DNA from: Peptococcaceae bacterium
GTDB taxonomy: Bacteria > Bacillota > Desulfitobacteriia > Desulfitobacteriales > Syntrophobotulaceae
Assembly (NCBI GenBank): GCA_009782825.1
Contig: WRII01000001.1
Location: 62,001-126,000, forward strand
DNA: 64,000 bases
Direction of reading: 5' to 3'
Within the stretch, counting starts at the first letter, position 1, and each line of letters starts with the position of its first letter. This document shows, piece after piece, positions 1-7,633 of this stretch. The position numbers and the translations under genes were made by a program. The notes below the pieces were generated by a model. That model ran no database searches, was not told where the DNA came from, and saw only the letters and a list, made by a program, of their open reading frames with translations.

Positions 1-888
1 AAACAGGATGAATCGAAATCTTTCCTTCATATTGCGGGCTGGGAATTTACCTCGCAGTATGGACATGCCTTGGCTTATGGCACTGCCAGTCCCGCTGATC
101 CTAAGCGCATCAGCCAGCACGGGGATCTTGCGGGATGGCAGGATTTTGTTCATGAGATGAAAAATAGGAACGGAATCGTGTTTTTTGCCCACCCTTATGA
201 GGCGCCTGAGTTTGAATTCGGAGATACCGTTGTGTATAATATTCGTGGAATAACAGGGATTGAGGTTTGGAATGGGTATAATTATCACGCCATTAACAAT
301 CCCAACCGACAGGCTTTCCATCTGTGGGATAAGTTGAACATGGCTGGTAAAGGACACTATATCGGAAATGCTGTCTCCGACGCGCACACGGCTCCCAAAC
401 AAGGGACCCCTTTTATTAAAGGGTATTTGGCGGAGCTGAGTACGCAAGCAGTCCATCATATGCTGAAAAGAGGCGGTTTCTTTGGAAGCAATGGTCCGGA
501 AATTGTGTTTTTCATGAACGGACAAGGGATGGGGGACACATGTAAACTCACCCAGGGCAAGATGGTTCATGCCCAACTTAGGGTGTTCGATCCCTTGGGC
601 AGGTTGGAGAGAATTACTCTGCTTCGCGGAAAAATTCACGGTGAAAAGATGCAGGAGGTTCTGCATGCAACCCCCCAAGGTGAAACGGAGGGCACTTTGT
701 GGGAAAAGGATTGGCATTTTGACGTTGCGCCGGGAGAATTTTATCGGGTGGAAGTCCTGAGTGAGATGGGGACTGCCTCTTACAACAGAGATCTGAAAAA
801 ACAAGAAAAAGGATTTGCGTTCAGCAATCCCATTTGGGTGGAAGACGAGTGCAGCAATCCGTTAGGGACTCATTGGGGTCATGATTAA
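1..888 (+). CDS. PHP-domain metallohydrolase (CehA/McbA-like), 5' end outside window
   Basis: The frame is open from base 1, so the start lies outside the window; an internal ATG at 70 is not the real start. The visible 295 residues hold PHP-type metal-site motifs: GWEFTS near the left edge, FAHPYE, EVWNG and VSDAHTA, followed by a beta-rich C-terminal part. PHP enzymes hydrolyse phosphate esters using a three-metal site. The CehA/McbA subgroup includes esterases, so the substrate is open. It lies just upstream of a Pho-type promoter and a lipid cassette, so a phosphodiesterase role is attractive but is only inference. The N-terminal HxH motif is outside the window. Confidence 0.75.
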   Translation, partial: KQDESKSFLHIAGWEFTSQYGHALAYGTASPADPKRISQHGDLAGWQDFVHEMKNRNGIVFFAHPYEAPEFEFGDTVVYNIRGITGIEVWNGYNYHAINNPNRQAFHLWDKLNMAGKGHYIGNAVSDAHTAPKQGTPFIKGYLAELSTQAVHHMLKRGGFFGSNGPEIVFFMNGQGMGDTCKLTQGKMVHAQLRVFDPLGRLERITLLRGKIHGEKMQEVLHATPQGETEGTLWEKDWHFDVAPGEFYRVEVLSEMGTASYNRDLKKQEKGFAFSNPIWVEDECSNPLGTHWGHD

Positions 889-907
889 CGGGTTGCTGCG
901 CCAGAAG

Positions 908-992
908 AGTCCTTTCATTACTTACAAAGGCTTTACTCTCCTATTACCAATATACGGTTACAGATTTTACATAAAGGCATTATACTTAAACT
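908..992 (+). promoter_or_regulatory. Pho-box-like promoter 1 (PhoP/PhoB type)
   Basis: TTAC half-sites start at 922, 933 and 944, exactly 11 bp apart, then at 958 and 967. A -10-like TATACT lies at 981-986. An 11-bp period of TT(A/C)ACA-like repeats just upstream of the -10 is the known layout of PhoP boxes in Bacillus and PhoB boxes in proteobacteria. About 85 bp are nearly repeated at 4318-4405 in front of the phn operon, with the same spacing. It would drive the glycosyltransferase, ugd and phospholipase genes under phosphate limitation. The regulator itself is not in the window. Confidence 0.7.
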
Positions 993-1105
993 ATCTTGAC
1001 TAAGTTTTGTTTTGATTTTCCTGGTTATGCACCTGGACTTTACACCTAATTGTTAAAATTATAACGATCTTAACAATTAGTATCCTTCGACAACTGGAGG
1101 TCAAA

Positions 1106-2296
1106 ATGAAAATTGCCTATTTCACTGACACCTATGCACCCGAGGTAAACGGTGTAACAAACACACTGGCAAAACTAAGCGGTTACCTTGAGAGACAAGG
1201 AATCAAACACACATTTTTTGCTCCCGATTATGACGGAAGTTTCCGGACAGATGATGCCAAGGCCAACAAAACGTGCATGTTTCCTGAAACGAAAAAGGTA
1301 TACCGGTTTTCGGGTATCAGGGTGGGGATCTCCCCCAATAGCTGCCTGGCGTTTCCCAAAGCTAAGCGGATCTTTGAGCTTTGCGACAAGTTCGCCCCCG
1401 ACTTGGTACATGTTACAACCGAGTTTGGGATCGGACATAAAGGGGTGAAATACGCAGTATCCCGCAAGTTGCCGCTGGTTATGAGCTACCACACCGATTT
1501 CTGCAAATACCTCGGATATTTCGGTCTCAGTTCGCTGGAACCCTTCGCCGAAAGATACCTGAAGCGCTTCTACAGGCACTCAGACAGGACGCTGGCTCCC
1601 TCCAGATATACGATGGAACAGTTGAGGCAAAAAGGATATAACAATCCGGGCGTCTGGTCAAGGGGCATTGATACCAGTAAATTTAACGCAGGATTCAGGA
1701 GTGAACAGGCAAGAAACAAGCTTGGAATAGGCGATAATTTTGCCTTTTTGTATGTCGGCAGGCTTTCCCCTGAAAAAGGGCTGCACATGCTGTTGCACGC
1801 AATCGGAAAAATCAACAGCGCATTTCCCGGAAAAGCGGTATTTGTCTTTACCGGCGATGGTTCGTATGCGGAAACAATCCGCCAGGCAGGTTATGATAAT
1901 GTCATTATGACAGGTTTTAAACTCGGCAACGAGCTTGCCGAAATATATGCTTCCTGCGATGCCTTCGCTTTCCCTTCCGGTACCGAGACTTTTGGCAACA
2001 CTTGCCTTGAAGCCATGGCAAGCGGCCTTCCGCTGGCCGGGATAAGCTGCGGCGGTGTAACCGATTACCTGATCCACAGAGAAAACGCGCTGCTCAGTGA
2101 GGATGGAGATCAAGACGGATTTACGTCTCATCTGACAGAATTGATGAATAACCGGCAGCTTTGCCGCGTCCTGAAAGAAAAGGCTTGGAAGACCGCGTTG
2201 TCCAGAGACTGGGACACAATTTTTGACATTCTTCTTAATGAATACGAAACAGCAATCCGAGAAAAGGCGCCAACGGCATGGGAGCGCGCGTCCTGA
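1106..2296 (+). CDS. GT4-family glycosyltransferase, probably lipid-directed
   Basis: This 396-residue protein has the GT-B fold. The N-terminal half begins MKIAYFTDTYAPEVNGV, typical of the MgtA/SqdX/PimB-like branch. The C-terminal half has the YVGRLSPEKGL nucleotide-binding start (near residue 216) and the retaining GT4 motif with two glutamates, SGTETFGNTCLEAMASG (near 296). Members of this branch transfer sugars from UDP- or GDP-sugars to lipids such as diacylglycerol or GlcA-diacylglycerol. The start is preceded by AACTGGAGGTC. It is first in a unit with a UDP-glucuronate-forming dehydrogenase and a phospholipase C, so a glucuronosyl or glucosyl diacylglycerol synthase is the best inference. 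A cell-wall (teichuronic-like) role is the main alternative. Confidence 0.85.
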   Translation: MKIAYFTDTYAPEVNGVTNTLAKLSGYLERQGIKHTFFAPDYDGSFRTDDAKANKTCMFPETKKVYRFSGIRVGISPNSCLAFPKAKRIFELCDKFAPDLVHVTTEFGIGHKGVKYAVSRKLPLVMSYHTDFCKYLGYFGLSSLEPFAERYLKRFYRHSDRTLAPSRYTMEQLRQKGYNNPGVWSRGIDTSKFNAGFRSEQARNKLGIGDNFAFLYVGRLSPEKGLHMLLHAIGKINSAFPGKAVFVFTGDGSYAETIRQAGYDNVIMTGFKLGNELAEIYASCDAFAFPSGTETFGNTCLEAMASGLPLAGISCGGVTDYLIHRENALLSEDGDQDGFTSHLTELMNNRQLCRVLKEKAWKTALSRDWDTIFDILLNEYETAIREKAPTAWERAS

Positions 2297-2323
2297 CATA
2301 CAGAAGTCAGCGGAGGTGAGGCA

Positions 2324-3619
2324 ATGAATATTACAATAGCCGGCGCCGGATATGTGGGGCTTATCACGGCTGTATGCCTGAGTCGGAAAGGGCAGAATAT
2401 CACATTGACGGATATAGACGAAAATAAAATCACAATGTTACAAAAACAGGAAGCCCCGATTTTTGAAAACGGACTGTCCGAAATGTTGCATGAATACGGC
2501 GGCAAAATGATCTTCACGACTGTCCCCGAGCAAGCTTATGGGAGGGCAGATATCGTCATGCTCGCCGTCCCGACCCCTGACCGGCGGGATGGCAGCGCCA
2601 ATTTAAAGTATTTGTATGAGGCCTGTGGGCAAGTCGCGTCTCATTGCGCAAAAGGATGCCTGGTTGTAGTTAAATCCACAGTTCCGGTTGGAACTTGCGA
2701 TAAAATTGAGCATTTCTTTAATGACCGCACACTATCCGGTCTTTTTCGTGTAGCCTCCAATCCTGAGTTTCTGGCGCAGGGCACGGCGATACAGGATACT
2801 CTCCATCCTGCACGGATTATCATTGGCGCAGAAAATGAAGCGGTGGCCCAGGAGGTACAGGAAATATACAATGGATTTAACAGCGATTTTGTCGTTACAG
2901 ACAGAAGAAGCGCCGAGATGATCAAATATGCTTCCAACGACTTTCTCGCCATGAAAATTTCCTATATAAACGAGATCGCCAACCTATGTGAAATTGTGGG
3001 CGCTGATGTCGAAACGGTTTCGTTGGGGATGGGGCTTGACCCGCGTATTGGCCAACAGTATTTAAGGCCTGGTACGGGCTATGGAGGAAGCTGTTTTCCC
3101 AAAGACACTAAGGCCCTGCACTGGCTGGCCAGATTCCATGATTATGAGCTGAAAACTATCAAAGCCACCATTGAAGTCAATGAAACCCAAAAAATAAGAC
3201 TCTTTAAAAAAGCAAAAAAATATTATAAAAGCTTCAAAGGGGTAACCATAGCCGTGCTGGGTCTCGCTTTCAAGCCTGGGACCGACGACCTTCGGGAAGC
3301 GCCATCAATCGAAGTGATCCAGTTGCTGGCGGAGGAAGGCGCCGTGATCAGAGCATGGGATCCTGCGACAGGGAACCGTTTCGCAAAGCAGTACCCGGAC
3401 CTGGCCATCACATGTCAGAGCTTGGACGAGGCGCTGTGCGGCGCAGAACTCTGTCTTATTATGACGGAATGGGATGAGGTAAGATCCTGTAAGCCTGAAA
3501 AATTTGCAGACCTGATGAAAGCGCCGTTGGTCATTGACGGACGCAACTGCTATACACCCCACTCTTTTGTCAACAGCGGAGTCCTGTATGATTCCATAGG
3601 GCGGAAAGCAGTGAAATAA
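2324..3619 (+). CDS. ugd: UDP-glucose 6-dehydrogenase
   Basis: It oxidises UDP-glucose to UDP-glucuronate with two NAD+. The 431 residues are of usual length: N-terminal Rossmann motif GAGYVGL (residues 6-12), the linking helix, the catalytic loop GTGYGGSCFPKDTKAL with the active cysteine (near residue 257), and the C-terminal domain starting AVLGLAFKPGTDDLREAPS. An RBS (GGAGGTGAGG) sits a few bases upstream of ATG 2324. It lies 27 bp after the glycosyltransferase. Bacillus tuaD, a homologue, is induced by PhoP for teichuronic acid synthesis, which agrees with the Pho-like promoter at 908-992. Here it may supply UDP-GlcA for a glycolipid instead. Confidence 0.95.
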   Translation: MNITIAGAGYVGLITAVCLSRKGQNITLTDIDENKITMLQKQEAPIFENGLSEMLHEYGGKMIFTTVPEQAYGRADIVMLAVPTPDRRDGSANLKYLYEACGQVASHCAKGCLVVVKSTVPVGTCDKIEHFFNDRTLSGLFRVASNPEFLAQGTAIQDTLHPARIIIGAENEAVAQEVQEIYNGFNSDFVVTDRRSAEMIKYASNDFLAMKISYINEIANLCEIVGADVETVSLGMGLDPRIGQQYLRPGTGYGGSCFPKDTKALHWLARFHDYELKTIKATIEVNETQKIRLFKKAKKYYKSFKGVTIAVLGLAFKPGTDDLREAPSIEVIQLLAEEGAVIRAWDPATGNRFAKQYPDLAITCQSLDEALCGAELCLIMTEWDEVRSCKPEKFADLMKAPLVIDGRNCYTPHSFVNSGVLYDSIGRKAVK

Positions 3620-3648
3620 AATTGAAAGAAAAAGGGAGGCGATAGAAA

Positions 3649-4281
3649 GTGAGAGTACAAAACCACTACAAAATGGGATGTATGATATGCAAAGAGATGA
3701 AAACAGGTAATATGCCGCTCAATAAGGTGTTGTTTATTCTGGGGAACCTTGCTCCTGACTTGTTTTTTTCTTTCCTTTACCGCCCGCACTTACGTTCTCA
3801 GTCTGCTTCTCATCTAAAAAAGGTCCTCCGGCGATTGTATAAGGGCGGCATTACCCCTGAACGCTTAAGGTTTTCCTTCTATTCAGGGGTCTTAACGCAT
3901 TATGTGTGCGACTTTTTATGTTATGCGCATACGCCGGCATTCACGGGCAGCATGCGCGAACATATCCGCTACGAGAAACAGCAGACGGTGAATGCCAGAG
4001 ATTTACTTCCTTTTGATGTACAGAAAAGCATGAACCTTAGTTTAAGCAGACTTACAGATATATTAGACGAGTATATTCTAAGGCGCGAACAATTTTTCAT
4101 GCAAAATGCCGAGAGGGCAGGGACAGATATTCCCATTGCCATATATGTGGCGACGTGGGCCGCTTCCAGCGTTTATCTTCACGCGGAGGCATCGCGCGTT
4201 GATATCCTTTTATGCAGAACTGAGAAGGATTTAATTCCTGAAACACTCCCCGAAATACTTGCCGCAGAAATGGCCGGCTGA
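3649..4281 (+). CDS. Zinc-dependent phospholipase C family protein, cytosolic
   Basis: This 210-residue protein belongs to the PF00882 type (Bacillus cereus PC-PLC / alpha-toxin catalytic fold). Ligand-like residues can be placed: D37 (GNLAPDL), H55, then H84-x3-D88-x5-H94 (HYVCDFLCYAH), then H105-x3-E109 (HIRYE). This reproduces the Hx3Dx5H...Hx3E zinc-site pattern. There is no signal peptide, unlike secreted PLC toxins, so it probably acts on the cell's own phospholipids at the inner membrane face, giving diacylglycerol and a phospho-headgroup. The start is GTG with GGGAGGCGAT upstream. It is last in the Pho-promoter unit. It fills the place that PlcP (a different fold) has in proteobacterial phosphate-stress lipid remodelling. 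Confidence 0.82.
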   Translation: MRVQNHYKMGCMICKEMKTGNMPLNKVLFILGNLAPDLFFSFLYRPHLRSQSASHLKKVLRRLYKGGITPERLRFSFYSGVLTHYVCDFLCYAHTPAFTGSMREHIRYEKQQTVNARDLLPFDVQKSMNLSLSRLTDILDEYILRREQFFMQNAERAGTDIPIAIYVATWAASSVYLHAEASRVDILLCRTEKDLIPETLPEILAAEMAG

Positions 4282-4317
4282 TAAGGGGCTGTAACTAAAT
4301 AAGAGCGGACAGGATCA

Positions 4318-4405
4318 TGAGTCCTTTTATTACTTACAAAGGTTTTACCCTGCTCTTACTTATATACGATTACAGATTTTACATAAGGCCATTACACTTA
4401 AGATA
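4318..4405 (+). promoter_or_regulatory. Pho-box-like promoter 2, upstream of phn operon
   Basis: TTAC half-sites start at 4334, 4345 and 4356 (11-bp period), then 4370 and 4379, and a -10-like TACACT lies at 4393-4398. The spacing is identical to the element at 908-992, and most flanking bases match too, so the two promoters look duplicated. Phosphonate operons are classic members of the Pho regulon. Confidence 0.7.
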
Positions 4406-4430
4406 TTAAGCTTGAGGAGAGGAGCCTATT

Positions 4431-4544
4431 ATTAGGGCTTCCACTCTTGTGGGCATGGCCGGGGGCGGCGGTGCCAGTCTGGTCTTGTTCTTGTATATTA
4501 AAAGGGTTCAATATGATGCGGCCGCAGGCAAAATCAGGAGATGA
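4431..4544 (+). CDS. Candidate 37-residue single-pass membrane peptide, AUU start
   Basis: A strong Shine-Dalgarno (GAGGAGAGGAG, 4414-4424) is followed six bases later by an AUU codon in an open frame to TGA at 4542. The product has a short N-terminus, a glycine-rich run, a hydrophobic stretch (ASLVLFLYI) and a basic tail (KR...KIRR). GTG 4449 or ATG 4455 would give shorter forms but without a well-placed RBS. It lies between the Pho-like promoter and phnG, a spot where no known phn gene is expected. It could instead be a non-coding leader. No family is recognised. Confidence 0.28.
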   Translation: MRASTLVGMAGGGGASLVLFLYIKRVQYDAAAGKIRR

Positions 4545-4559
4545 AAGAGAAGGGATGAC

Positions 4560-5093
4560 ATGGATAAGAAGCGCCTTTTTAAGATCATGACCCATGCCAA
4601 CAGAGAGGCCATAGCTGACATGGCTGAAAAAATAAAGCGAAAGCACAGCATTGTTATTGTCAAAGAGCCCTCAAAAACATTGGCTCTGATAAAAATGCGC
4701 GAGTCTGTCAAATCAAGCCTTTTTTATATGGGTGAAGTCATTGTGGCGGAATGCATTGTCGAGCTTGACCGGGTAAAGGGTATGGCGGTCAGTATGGGTA
4801 ACGATTTTGAAAAGATCCTGAACATGGCGGTCATAGATGCGGCGTGTAACAAAGGCGTTTTTGAGGAGGAAGCCACATTACTCGCGCTGGAAAAAGAACA
4901 GCTCATAAAAGCACAGAAGGAAAATGCGATGCACCTGAAAACGATGGTTAATTTTACCTCAATGGACAGCGCGATATCGATGGACAGCGCGATATCGATG
5001 GACAGCGGAATATCGGCGGACAGCGGAGTATCGACGGACAGCGGGGTATCGGCAAACAGAAGGGTATCGGCAGAAAGCGGGGTGACGAAATGA
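4560..5093 (+). CDS. phnG: C-P lyase subunit PhnG with repeat tail
   Basis: PhnG is part of the Phn(GHIJ)2 core that attaches phosphonate to ribose and opens the C-P bond. Residues 1 to about 135 fit PhnG: basic N-terminus, the MGEVIVAECIVEL beta region and the GNDFEKILNMAVIDAA helix. PhnG is usually near 150 residues. Here 177 residues end in seven hexapeptide repeats of the form S-x-(D/E)-S-(A/G)-(I/V) (about residues 137-175). The tail is probably slippage-derived and disordered. Its TGA overlaps the ATG of phnH by four bases, so translation is coupled. The RBS (AGAGAAGGGATG) is close to the ATG. Confidence 0.85.
   Translation: MDKKRLFKIMTHANREAIADMAEKIKRKHSIVIVKEPSKTLALIKMRESVKSSLFYMGEVIVAECIVELDRVKGMAVSMGNDFEKILNMAVIDAACNKGVFEEEATLLALEKEQLIKAQKENAMHLKTMVNFTSMDSAISMDSAISMDSGISADSGVSTDSGVSANRRVSAESGVTK
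4968..5085 (+). repeat. 18-bp in-frame tandem repeat at the 3' end of phnG
   Basis: About six and a half copies of an 18-bp unit, for example TCGATGGACAGCGCGATA. The first copies are identical over long stretches and the later ones diverge. The unit is six codons, so copy changes keep phnG in frame. Confidence 0.9.
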
Positions 5094-5668
5094 AGAAAAT
5101 ACACAGTTTTGACGAGGTTTTTGACAGTCAAAAATTATTCCGGCTTATCTTAAAGGCCCTGTCCAATCCATTGACAAGGGTAAATATTAAAGAATATGCA
5201 AACAAGCTGGTTGGGTACAACGCTGATTTTTTAGCCGTCGCGTTTGTCTTGCTGGATAACGAAGTCAGTTTTAATACGTGTGAAAACAGACACCTTTCAG
5301 AAGAGATCATATCTCTGACCCTGTCTAAAAGAGAACCCATAGAAAACGCGGACTACATCTTTGTCAATGATCATGCTGAATTAAAGAATATCATAGAAAA
5401 CGCAAAGCACGGAACGCTCATGGATCCTCATAAGTCTGCGACACTCATCGTAAAAATCCCGGACGATCAAAAGAGCACTCTGACTCTCAAGGGTCCGGGA
5501 ATCAATGGCAGCCTAACTGCCAAGACAAGCGCTGTTGTGGAATATGCGCTGCAGCTTCGTGACGACAGATTTTTTGAGTACCCCCAGGGGATCGACTATA
5601 TCTTTATTGATGGAGACTGTAATCTGTTCTGTGTTCCCCGGCTTGTCCGCAAGGAGGTTGTGGCGTAA
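5090..5668 (+). CDS. phnH: C-P lyase subunit PhnH
   Basis: This 192-residue core subunit of the carbon-phosphorus lyase complex binds PhnG, PhnI and PhnJ in the (GHIJ)2 assembly. The N-terminal F-D-S-Q-x-x-F-R-L-I-L-x-A-x-S-x-P pattern and the C-terminal stretch with PQGIDYIFIDGDCNLFCVPR fit the family (the latter is the G-x-D-x-x-F/L segment). Starts with ATG overlapping phnG (ATGA) and ends overlapping phnI (TAATG), showing strict translational coupling. Size is normal (about 190). No oddities seen. Confidence 0.9.
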   Translation: MKKIHSFDEVFDSQKLFRLILKALSNPLTRVNIKEYANKLVGYNADFLAVAFVLLDNEVSFNTCENRHLSEEIISLTLSKREPIENADYIFVNDHAELKNIIENAKHGTLMDPHKSATLIVKIPDDQKSTLTLKGPGINGSLTAKTSAVVEYALQLRDDRFFEYPQGIDYIFIDGDCNLFCVPRLVRKEVVA

Positions 5669-6720
5669 TGGCTTATGTTGCAGTGTCAGGTGGCAAAGAA
5701 GCCATTGAGGAAAGTATAAAGCTGCTTGATTTTTATAGAAGTGGAACGGAAAAGGATATTGATCTGACAGCGCTGGAAAATAAAATGGGCCTCCTTGTTG
5801 ACAGGGTGATGAGTGAGGCGGGGCTTTACTGCAAACCTTATGCTGCTCTGGCGTTAAAGCAATGCGAAGGCTCGATTGAGGAAGCGGTATTCCTGCTTCG
5901 CGCGTATCGCAGTACACTGACTCGAAATTATTACACAAAAGTCGTCGATACAGGCAATATGCGCGTTGTTCGCAGGATTTCCGCGGCGTTCAAGGATATA
6001 GTAGGGGGGCAGATCCTGGGAGCGACTTATGACTACACTCACCGGCTGATTAACTTTGACAGGGAAAATGAGGACAGCGAAAAGCTGTTTAGCTATATGC
6101 AGGAGAGAACGCAAAATGAAGCCCCCGAAGAAATAAGTCCTTGTCCCCGTGTGTCTGATGAACTCAAGAGAGAGGGGCTGATAGAGGGCTGCCCGGAACA
6201 GGACGAGCCTCCCTATGATATCACAGAGAACATGCTTGAATTTCCAACTGTAAGAAGCGCGAGGCTGCAAACCCTGTCAAGAGCGGATACGGGTTTTCTT
6301 TCGGGACTTGCCTATTCTGCACTTCGCGGGTTCGGACAGGGACACCCTACTGTGGGCGAGCTTCGTGTGGGTTATGTGGAGCTTGAAGTGCCCTATTTGC
6401 TTGATGACGCCCAAAGCCTGTATATAGGAGAAATCTTGATTACGGAAGTCGAGAGCTTCAATTCAGTGGACGATAGAGACAAATTAAAGCTGGCTGTCGG
6501 TTACGGCGCGGTTTTCGGCAGGAATGAGACCAAGGCGATTGCCATGTCGGTGGTTGACCGTGAGCTGGAAAATCAGGGCGATTACCCAGCGCAGAACGAG
6601 GAATTTGTGTTGACGCACGGCGACAGCTTAGAAATGAACGGGTTTATATCCCATTTGAAGCTGCCGCATTATGTTACATTCCAGTCACAATTGGACGCTG
6701 TCCGCAAAACAAGAAAGTAA
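5668..6720 (+). CDS. phnI: C-P lyase subunit PhnI
   Basis: PhnI is a core subunit. Together with PhnG, PhnH and PhnL it replaces the adenine of ATP by phosphonate, giving alpha-D-ribose 1-methylphosphonate 5-triphosphate, and alone it has nucleosidase activity. The 350 residues match the usual length. It begins MAYVAVSGGKEAIEES, the standard N-terminus, and the mid-protein LSGLAYSALRGFGQGHPTVGELRVG is the most conserved block. The start overlaps the phnH stop, with the RBS AAGGAGG inside phnH. A 46-bp gap follows before phnJ. Confidence 0.95.
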   Translation: MAYVAVSGGKEAIEESIKLLDFYRSGTEKDIDLTALENKMGLLVDRVMSEAGLYCKPYAALALKQCEGSIEEAVFLLRAYRSTLTRNYYTKVVDTGNMRVVRRISAAFKDIVGGQILGATYDYTHRLINFDRENEDSEKLFSYMQERTQNEAPEEISPCPRVSDELKREGLIEGCPEQDEPPYDITENMLEFPTVRSARLQTLSRADTGFLSGLAYSALRGFGQGHPTVGELRVGYVELEVPYLLDDAQSLYIGEILITEVESFNSVDDRDKLKLAVGYGAVFGRNETKAIAMSVVDRELENQGDYPAQNEEFVLTHGDSLEMNGFISHLKLPHYVTFQSQLDAVRKTRK

Positions 6721-6766
6721 GACATGCAAGCAAGACATGGGATTCAGACAAGGAGATAATCTTCAT

Positions 6767-7633
6767 ATGAGAAGAACGCGTGACCATTACAACTTTGCTT
6801 TCTTGGATGAAGGGTCTAAAAGAGAAATACGCCGCTGCGTATTGAAAGCAGTTGCCATTCCCGGGTATCAGGTTCCGTTTGGATCCCGGGAGCTTCCGAT
6901 TGGCAGAGGATGGGGAACCGGTGGTATTCAGCTTACCTTGTCGCTGATCGGCAAAGAGGACATCTTGAAAGTCATAGATCAGGGCAGTGATGAAAGTGTG
7001 AATGCGGTCAATATTAAAAAATTTGTCAGCCTGTGTACGGATGTGAAAACAACGACACAAACGCGGGAAGCGACGTTAATACAAACACGTCACAGGATTC
7101 CCGAGATCCCGCTTCATAACGAACAGATTCTGATAGTGCAGGTTCCGCTCCCCGAACCCCTGCGTCGTGTGGAACCGCGGGAGGAAATCACAAAAATAAT
7201 GCATGCCGAGAAGGAGTACGCTCCCATTTGGCTGCAATTGTACGAAAGCATTATCAAATACAAAAAGGTAACGATTCCATCAGAATATCCCTGCATGATA
7301 GAGGGCAGATACATGATGAATCCAAGCCCTATTCCCAAGTTTGACAATCCGAAGCTGCATAAATCCGAGTGTCTCTATCTCTTCGGCGCCGGGCGCGAAA
7401 AGAAAATATACGCCGTACCACCGTACACAGAGGCTGTTTCTCTCGCTTTTGAGGACATTCCCTTTGAAAAAGAAAGCTTTGCAGGAAAACAATGCCATAT
7501 TTGCGGCAGCAAGGCAGCATACCTTGATGAAATATTTGACTCGGTTACAGGCGAGCTCTTTTACCAATGCTCCGACACATCCTATTGTCGGGAGGTGAAG
7601 CTTGAGCACGCTCAGGCAAAGACATGTATTTAA
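6767..7633 (+). CDS. phnJ: C-P lyase catalytic subunit PhnJ (radical SAM)
   Basis: PhnJ uses a 4Fe-4S cluster and S-adenosylmethionine to cleave the C-P bond, giving a 5-phosphoribosyl 1,2-cyclic phosphate and, from methylphosphonate, methane. The start at ATG 6767 (AAGGAG 11 bases upstream) gives 288 residues, near the E. coli length. An upstream in-frame ATG at 6671 lies within phnI and is unlikely. The cysteine pattern C243-x2-C246-x21-C268-x5-C274 matches the E. coli set exactly. Other family blocks are LKAVAIPGYQVPFG, GWGTGGIQLTLS, ATLIQTRHRIPE and SPIPKFDNPK. Its end overlaps phnK by 10 bases. Confidence 0.97.
   Translation: MRRTRDHYNFAFLDEGSKREIRRCVLKAVAIPGYQVPFGSRELPIGRGWGTGGIQLTLSLIGKEDILKVIDQGSDESVNAVNIKKFVSLCTDVKTTTQTREATLIQTRHRIPEIPLHNEQILIVQVPLPEPLRRVEPREEITKIMHAEKEYAPIWLQLYESIIKYKKVTIPSEYPCMIEGRYMMNPSPIPKFDNPKLHKSECLYLFGAGREKKIYAVPPYTEAVSLAFEDIPFEKESFAGKQCHICGSKAAYLDEIFDSVTGELFYQCSDTSYCREVKLEHAQAKTCI

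Noticed and set aside
1106-3619. Teichuronic acid (tua-like) operon
   Set aside because: Only one glycosyltransferase and no polymerase, flippase or initiating transferase; the phospholipase C is not part of tua operons. Kept as an alternative within the lipid-remodelling finding.
3649-4281. Secreted phospholipase C toxin
   Set aside because: No signal peptide, short N-terminus and placement in a Pho-type unit point to an internal role.
908-4405. Direct repeat pair as insertion-sequence ends flanking the GT-ugd-PLC genes
   Set aside because: The repeats are in direct orientation, each ends in a -10 box and carries 11-bp TTAC periodicity; promoters are a better explanation. No transposase or target duplication.
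4968-5085. CRISPR-like array of regularly spaced repeats
   Set aside because: Units are contiguous 18-bp in-frame codon repeats inside phnG with no spacers and no cas genes.
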